Shown here one piece after another: positions 6,767 to 9,698 of a stretch of 9,698 nt of DNA. Source of the DNA: CALCCV01 sp964388665 (GTDB taxonomy: Bacteria > Bdellovibrionota > Bdellovibrionia > Bdellovibrionales > Bdellovibrionaceae); assembly GCA_964388665.1 (NCBI GenBank), contig CAYMBJ010000112.1:1-9698 (forward strand). Direction: 5' to 3'. The translations under genes were made by a program, and so were the position numbers. The notes beneath the pieces are model-generated. The model saw only the letters and a program-made list of their open reading frames with translations, was not told where the DNA came from and did not search any database. Position 1 is the first letter of the stretch. Every line of letters starts with the position of its first letter.

Positions 6767-8020
6767 ATGACCAAACCAACCACACCCAAGATTGAATTTA
6801 TTTGCAAAACAAGCGCTGGCACGAGTGCCGAGGTGGCCATGAGCTGGAAGAGTCTTCAGTCAACGCCGCCCACTTTTGTTCAAATTCTTGAAGACAATGA
6901 AATGTGGGAAACCGCAGAAAAGTATGGCAAAGAGGCATTTTCTAAATACAAATGCATGGTGATTTTAGGAAGCGGCGGAAGCTCCATCGGCACCCAGGTC
7001 ATTTATGACTCCCTCGGGCGCGCGGCCGGCAAGAAGCACGGCAAAACACTGCAGTTCATTGACAATGTCGACCCCCAGCAGACGCAGGATATTTTTGCCG
7101 AACTTGATTTTGGCAGCACACTGTTCTTTGTGGTTTCTAAGAGCGGCAAAACCATGGAGACGCTTTCGAGTTTATCTACAGTTTTATCCACATTGGAATC
7201 AAAAGGACTGCGCCTACAAGATCATGTGTGGATTGTCACTGATTTGAACAAAGACAATCCAAATCCACTTGAGGCTTGGGCCAGAACGCAGAAATTTGAA
7301 GTTATCGGAATTCCCAACAAAATTGGTGGGCGCTTTTCTGTGCTCACCAATGTGGGCCTTATTCCGGCGCGCTTTTTAGGATTGAATTTGAGTAATTTGA
7401 AGGCGGGCGCGAGCGAATTTTCGCCTGACTTTATTCAAGACTTTTCCACACAGGCTCTGAAAAGTTTTGATAGAGGCGAGTGGATTTCATTTTTTTGGTG
7501 CTACAGTTGGCGGCTAAAATCCTTTGGTCTGTGGTTAAATCAACTCTGGGCCGAGTCGCTAGCTAAAGAGAGCGGGATTGCAGGTGGAAAAGCGCCGCGT
7601 GTGAGCACTCCCATGTGGGCGCTAGGCACTCAAGATCAACACTCCGTGCTGCAGCAGGTGATGGAGGGAGCTAAGGACAAGTTCGTGGTGTTTGTGCGCA
7701 ACCAGGAGGCAGAAACAATGCCGGAATTCAAAATATCTAAGGCTTTTTCACCTTTGGATTATTTGAATGGCAAATACCTTGGTCAAATTTTGAGCGCCGA
7801 AGCCGAAGCCACTCAACAGGCGTTGGGAAAAAATAACATCTCCACCGCTCAGGTCCGTCTTGCCACAGTCAATGAGGCGAGTTTGGCGGCCCTGTTTATG
7901 AATTTTCAGTGGATCATTGCCCTAATGGCCAAACATTTGGAGATCAATGCCTTTGATCAACCGGGCGTTGAGCTCGGCAAGAACCTTGCTCGCGAGATCA
8001 TTTCGTCTGGAAAACTATAA
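6767..8020 (+). CDS. pgi: Glucose-6-phosphate isomerase
   Basis: Interconverts glucose 6-phosphate and fructose 6-phosphate in glycolysis and gluconeogenesis, in the cytoplasm. At 417 residues it belongs to the short bacterial forms (E. coli 549, Bacillus about 450). The phosphate-binding SIS motifs are GSGGSSIGT (68-76) and SKSGKTMET (124-132). The first family signature is GGRFSVLTNVGLIPA (187-201). The catalytic Glu lies in WAESLAKESG (Glu263 by alignment with Bacillus), the sugar-ring-opening His in QDQHS (His292), and the second signature in FDQPGVELGK (396-405), with Lys405 as the catalytic lysine. All key residues are present. The ATG lies 10 bases after a perfect AGGAGG (6751-6756), a much stronger site than that of the HAD gene upstream, so Pgi is probably made in larger amounts. 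The 33-base gap suggests one operon. Identification is secure. Confidence 0.96.
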   Translation: MTKPTTPKIEFICKTSAGTSAEVAMSWKSLQSTPPTFVQILEDNEMWETAEKYGKEAFSKYKCMVILGSGGSSIGTQVIYDSLGRAAGKKHGKTLQFIDNVDPQQTQDIFAELDFGSTLFFVVSKSGKTMETLSSLSTVLSTLESKGLRLQDHVWIVTDLNKDNPNPLEAWARTQKFEVIGIPNKIGGRFSVLTNVGLIPARFLGLNLSNLKAGASEFSPDFIQDFSTQALKSFDRGEWISFFWCYSWRLKSFGLWLNQLWAESLAKESGIAGGKAPRVSTPMWALGTQDQHSVLQQVMEGAKDKFVVFVRNQEAETMPEFKISKAFSPLDYLNGKYLGQILSAEAEATQQALGKNNISTAQVRLATVNEASLAALFMNFQWIIALMAKHLEINAFDQPGVELGKNLAREIISSGKL

Positions 8021-8029
8021 GTATTTAAT

Positions 8030-8051
8030 GCGAAACTTTTGCGAAACTTTT
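8030..8051. repeat. 11-base perfect tandem duplication after pgi
   Basis: GCGAAACTTTT occurs twice in direct succession (8030-8040 and 8041-8051), just after the pgi stop. It could be a slippage duplication or a two-copy protein site, and there is nothing else to decide between them. Confidence 0.6.
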
Positions 8052-8096
8052 TGGTACCTTTGTTTTTCACATGAGATGTGCTTGAATTAATTTCAA

Positions 8097-8122
8097 AACC
8101 CACTTAACGTGAAGGGTGGGTT
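8097..8122 (+). terminator. Possible terminator of the HAD-pgi operon
   Basis: AACCCAC (8097-8103) pairs perfectly with GTGGGTT (8116-8122) around a 12-base loop. The stem is preceded by AAA and followed by the pyrimidine run CTCCTCT rather than a T tract, so it would be a weak intrinsic terminator. It lies 76 bases after the pgi stop and 89 bases before the next gene. Confidence 0.45.
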
Positions 8123-8211
8123 CTCCTCTAGCGCAGCTGAACTTCAAATTTTAGCAATAGAGTTTTCTGTTCAAGAGGACAAGCATCACGAATCAGTTAG
8201 AGGAGATCCCA

Positions 8212-8667
8212 ATGACTTCAACAGTGAGCACTCAAGGCAACGCCACAGATAGCAAATCCACTTTTAATAGAAATTTAAAAATGTTATGGCTGGGCCTCAT
8301 CTACAGCTTCGCTATTTATTTTTATCTTTTGTACACTCATTACCAGGCGCCCAACGTCTATCCACAGTCTTCGCAGTCCATGGTTTGGGCCATGTACGCA
8401 ATGGCCGCCTTTAGCTTTATCGCCATTTTCGTTTTGCCAAGTCGAATGCGCCCCGAGGCGCGCGCGCGCGGCACAGACAAACTCATGCAATGGGTGTTGG
8501 CTGACCTCATTGGTATCTGCGGCCTGGGAATAGAACTCAGTCGCAGCGCAAATCCTGAGGACAGCATCGGCCTGGCAAGCCTAACACAATATCCCGGCGT
8601 GCCGCTCTTGGCCCTGGGCCTCATCATGCTTCTCATCCTAAAGCCCAAACCCAAACCCACCACCTAG
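8212..8667 (+). CDS. Four-helix integral membrane protein, unknown function
   Basis: 151 residues, not recognised. A polar Ser/Thr/Asn-rich N-terminus (1-22) is followed by four hydrophobic segments at about 24-42, 57-75, 92-108 and 128-143. A basic loop (SRMRPEARARG, 77-87) lies between the second and third segments. By the positive-inside rule this loop, the N-terminus and the basic KPKPKP tail are cytoplasmic, so the protein is probably N-in, C-in in the inner membrane. The two outer loops (43-56, 109-127) have no conserved-looking Cys or His. The ATG follows AGGAG (8201-8205) by 6 bases. The 191-base gap from pgi contains a possible terminator, so it is probably its own transcription unit. 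It could be a small DUF-type membrane protein. I cannot name a family. Confidence 0.8.
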   Translation: MTSTVSTQGNATDSKSTFNRNLKMLWLGLIYSFAIYFYLLYTHYQAPNVYPQSSQSMVWAMYAMAAFSFIAIFVLPSRMRPEARARGTDKLMQWVLADLIGICGLGIELSRSANPEDSIGLASLTQYPGVPLLALGLIMLLILKPKPKPTT

Positions 8668-8727
8668 ATTCATTCACTGTTTTAGGCATGTCTACAATCT
8701 CAATATAGATGCTCATGACGAGACGGG

Positions 8728-8788
8728 CACGTCACCATATGTCCCCATCAAAGTTGATAGGTCCCTTTATTGGCTAAGTAGTGACGTG
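8728..8788. repeat. Inverted repeat CACGTCAC / GTGACGTG
   Basis: Perfect 8-base arms at 8728-8735 and 8781-8788 enclose 45 bases. Inside is a smaller palindrome (ATCAA-AG-TTGAT, 8747-8758) flanked by GTCCC on both sides. A third copy of the half-site, TGACG at 8716-8720, can pair with CGTCA at 8730-8734 and so competes with the long stem. This could be an operator with three half-sites or an RNA with two alternative folds. Confidence 0.6.
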
Positions 8789-8804
8789 GATAACGAGAGT
8801 TTTT

Positions 8805-8833
8805 TTGCACGCTTTTTATTATACGCGTAGACT
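8805..8833 (+). promoter_or_regulatory. Weak candidate promoter
   Basis: TTGCAC (8805-8810) and TAGACT (8828-8833) are separated by 17 bases, and each matches its consensus at four of six positions. Transcription would start near 8840 and run into the possible TTG-start frame at 8855. The -10 overlaps the first in-frame stop of the putative remnant. Confidence 0.2.
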
Positions 8834-8984
8834 TTAATAGGCGAGTATTAGATTTTGATTGTCTACGGAATTGACAGCTGTAACCTTAAACTCGGGAAAG
8901 GAGTCGCAGCTTCAATTATTCAACTTTGCGACACCGTGGAAAAGGAACTCAGTGTGGGACTTGAAGTGAGAGTTCGAATTTCAG

Positions 8985-8994
8985 CCCCCCCCCC
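8985..8994. repeat. Run of ten C
   Basis: Ten consecutive C are followed by GCGGGG, so 8991-9000 is also the palindrome CCCCGCGGGG. Such a run is prone to replication slippage and to sequencing error. It lies in the last third of the putative 54-residue frame from 8855, where a change of one base moves the stop from 9019 to 9137. Confidence 0.9.
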
Positions 8995-9134
8995 GCGGGG
9001 CGAAAGCCAACGTCGCTAGGAGCTGTCTCTTCCCTCTACCCATCTCGGAGATTTCGGACTATTTTAATATTCCAGTTTTCAGTCCAAATCTGATGGACCT
9101 GATTTTGCAAGGCCTAATACTGCTTGAAATAACC

Positions 9135-9181
9135 TGACAATGTCACTGTAAGGCAGCTTGTTTCGATTTGAATAAGTGACA
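9135..9181. promoter_or_regulatory. TGACA palindrome and third half-site upstream of the exported protein
   Basis: TGACA-A-TGTCA (9135-9145) is a perfect odd palindrome. TGTCAC (9141-9146) is also inversely repeated as GTGACA (9176-9181), 25 bases before the start codon of the next gene. The arrangement suits a dimeric regulator, or an RNA hairpin ending just before the ribosome binding site. No good sigma-70 promoter is evident here. Confidence 0.35.
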
Positions 9182-9206
9182 ACGTAAAAGTCTAAAAGGA
9201 GAAGAA

Positions 9207-9572
9207 ATGAAAGCCATATTTAGTCTAATTGCTCTACTCATTACAAATTCGGTTCTGGCTCAGGAGCTTCCAAAAGTGTCCTGTTCAGGTCATCCATTTA
9301 AAAAAGATGTTTTAATTGAATTTGAAACAGGAGCTACTGAAGACCTCCCATACTTCCGAAATGATTATGTTCAAATCTTCGTGAGTCAGAAAATTGGCGG
9401 TTACCGTGTCTACGTGAGCAACTCAGGCGCCCTGCATGACAATCTTTATTTATCAATGTCTTATCAAGACTCAGAAGATTCTCCAGAGGTCAGAGCTGAG
9501 GGCATGGGTGATTATATTGTTCTAAATGTAAACGCCAATAGAGTTCTTTGCAGACTCCTGTCTAGATACTAG
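9207..9572 (+). CDS. Small secreted or periplasmic protein, unknown function
   Basis: 121 residues, not recognised. A classical Sec signal peptide opens it: MK, a hydrophobic core at about 4-16, and a signal peptidase I site after VLA (residues 16-18), leaving a mature protein of about 103 residues starting QELPK. The mature part alternates polar and hydrophobic residues (YVQIFVS, GYRVYVSN, YIVLNVNANRV), which suggests a small beta-rich domain. Its only two Cys, Cys26 and Cys115, lie near opposite ends and could form a disulfide tying the termini together. The ATG follows AAGGAG with 5 bases between, a strong site. It stands alone: the region upstream is 539 bases without an intact gene, with a TGACA palindrome that may control it. 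Export is well supported, but its function is not known. Confidence 0.85.
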   Translation: MKAIFSLIALLITNSVLAQELPKVSCSGHPFKKDVLIEFETGATEDLPYFRNDYVQIFVSQKIGGYRVYVSNSGALHDNLYLSMSYQDSEDSPEVRAEGMGDYIVLNVNANRVLCRLLSRY

Positions 9573-9640
9573 GAAGTTGACTTGTTATAGAGAGTTTACC
9601 CGTGATTTTGGCAATAGTTTACCAATCCTCTAAATTCAAA

Positions 9641-9668
9641 TTCAAATGATCTACCTGTTGTGTATAAC
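9641..9668 (+). promoter_or_regulatory. Weak candidate promoter near the window end
   Basis: TTCAAA (9641-9646) and TATAAC (9663-9668, five of six consensus bases) are 16 bases apart. It would read out of the window, so the gene it would serve cannot be seen. A-T-rich sequence makes chance matches likely. Confidence 0.2.
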
Positions 9669-9698
9669 CTGAAAAAACCTTATCGCTGAACCAATTGC

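Larger units (their letters stand above)
8669..9137 (+). pseudogene. Possible gene remnant: open frame with two stops and a shift at a C run
   Basis: One frame is open from 8642 to 8827, stops at TAG 8828-8830, stops again at TAG 8849-8851, then is open from 8852 to TAG 9017-9019. Translated, both long pieces look protein-like (for example SLYWLSSDVDNESFFARFLL and DSCNLKLGKGVAASIIQL), with mixed hydrophobic and charged residues. Just before the last stop is a run of ten C. With nine C the frame would continue to TGA 9135-9137. No ATG opens the first piece. The second could start at TTG 8855, 9 bases after AGGCGAG, giving 54 residues. I recognise no family. Open stretches of 55-62 codons are not rare by chance, so this may not be a former gene. 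Confidence 0.3.
8668..9206. other. 539-base intergenic region with degenerate reading frames and repeats
   Basis: No intact gene is supported here. The region holds a broken rightward frame (8669-9137), an 8-base-arm inverted repeat (8728-8788), a run of ten C (8985-8994) and TGACA-type repeats before the last gene (9135-9181). It looks slightly richer in A and T than its neighbours. No tRNA or known structured RNA could be folded from it by eye. Confidence 0.55.

Noticed and set aside
8818..8823. Perfect TATAAT on the minus strand
   Set aside because: No -35 match at 16-18 bases, no extended -10, and no leftward gene follows: it would read against the 8212 membrane-protein gene.
8903..8932. 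GTCGCA / TGCGAC inverted repeat
   Set aside because: Six-base arms with an 18-base loop and no T tract. This is common by chance and does not mark a terminator.
8961..9000. GTTCGAAT before a C-rich run resembles the T loop and 3' end of a tRNA
   Set aside because: In the proper register the T stem has mismatches at two of five pairs, and no D arm, anticodon arm or acceptor partner can be found upstream. At most it is a chance likeness or a relic.

Overview
The window is a compact bacterial chromosome segment, probably from Bdellovibrio or a relative in the Bdellovibrionota. That placement is inference. It rests on the mid-range GC content, on the RppH-type Nudix hydrolase (a family studied in B. 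bacteriovorus), and on several small exported proteins of no obvious family. No ribosomal or tRNA gene is present to test it. No CRISPR array, insertion sequence or phage module is visible.

Layout. Positions 1-5169 read leftward and carry a nucleic-acid set in the order rppH (RNA 5'-pyrophosphohydrolase), a 1111-residue SWIM/SNF2 ATPase, and tag (3-methyladenine DNA glycosylase I). The gaps are 19 and 48 bases, so the three genes are probably cotranscribed. Beyond tag lies a 393-base gap with a very strong palindrome, a probably broken small reading frame and a hexamer repeat. A small exported or membrane-anchored protein follows at 260-21.

A 61-base divergent intergenic region (5170-5230) separates this set from a rightward pair. 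The first gene encodes a 500-residue protein whose last third is a HAD-IIIA phosphatase of the GmhB/HisB-N type. The second, 33 bases later behind a perfect Shine-Dalgarno sequence, is pgi (glucose-6-phosphate isomerase, short form). The pairing suggests sugar-phosphate metabolism for the HAD protein, but its substrate cannot be read from the sequence. A possible terminator follows pgi, then a four-helix membrane protein (8212-8667).

The 539 bases from 8668 to 9206 hold no intact gene that I can defend. They contain fragments of open frame broken by two stops and a run of ten C, nested inverted repeats, and a TGACA palindrome just upstream of the last gene. That gene (9207-9572) encodes a small Sec-exported protein.

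Overall the window is mostly housekeeping sequence. The parts worth a second look are the two irregular intergenic regions and the unidentified N-terminal two thirds of the HAD protein. I did not find a convincing new defence or mobile system.
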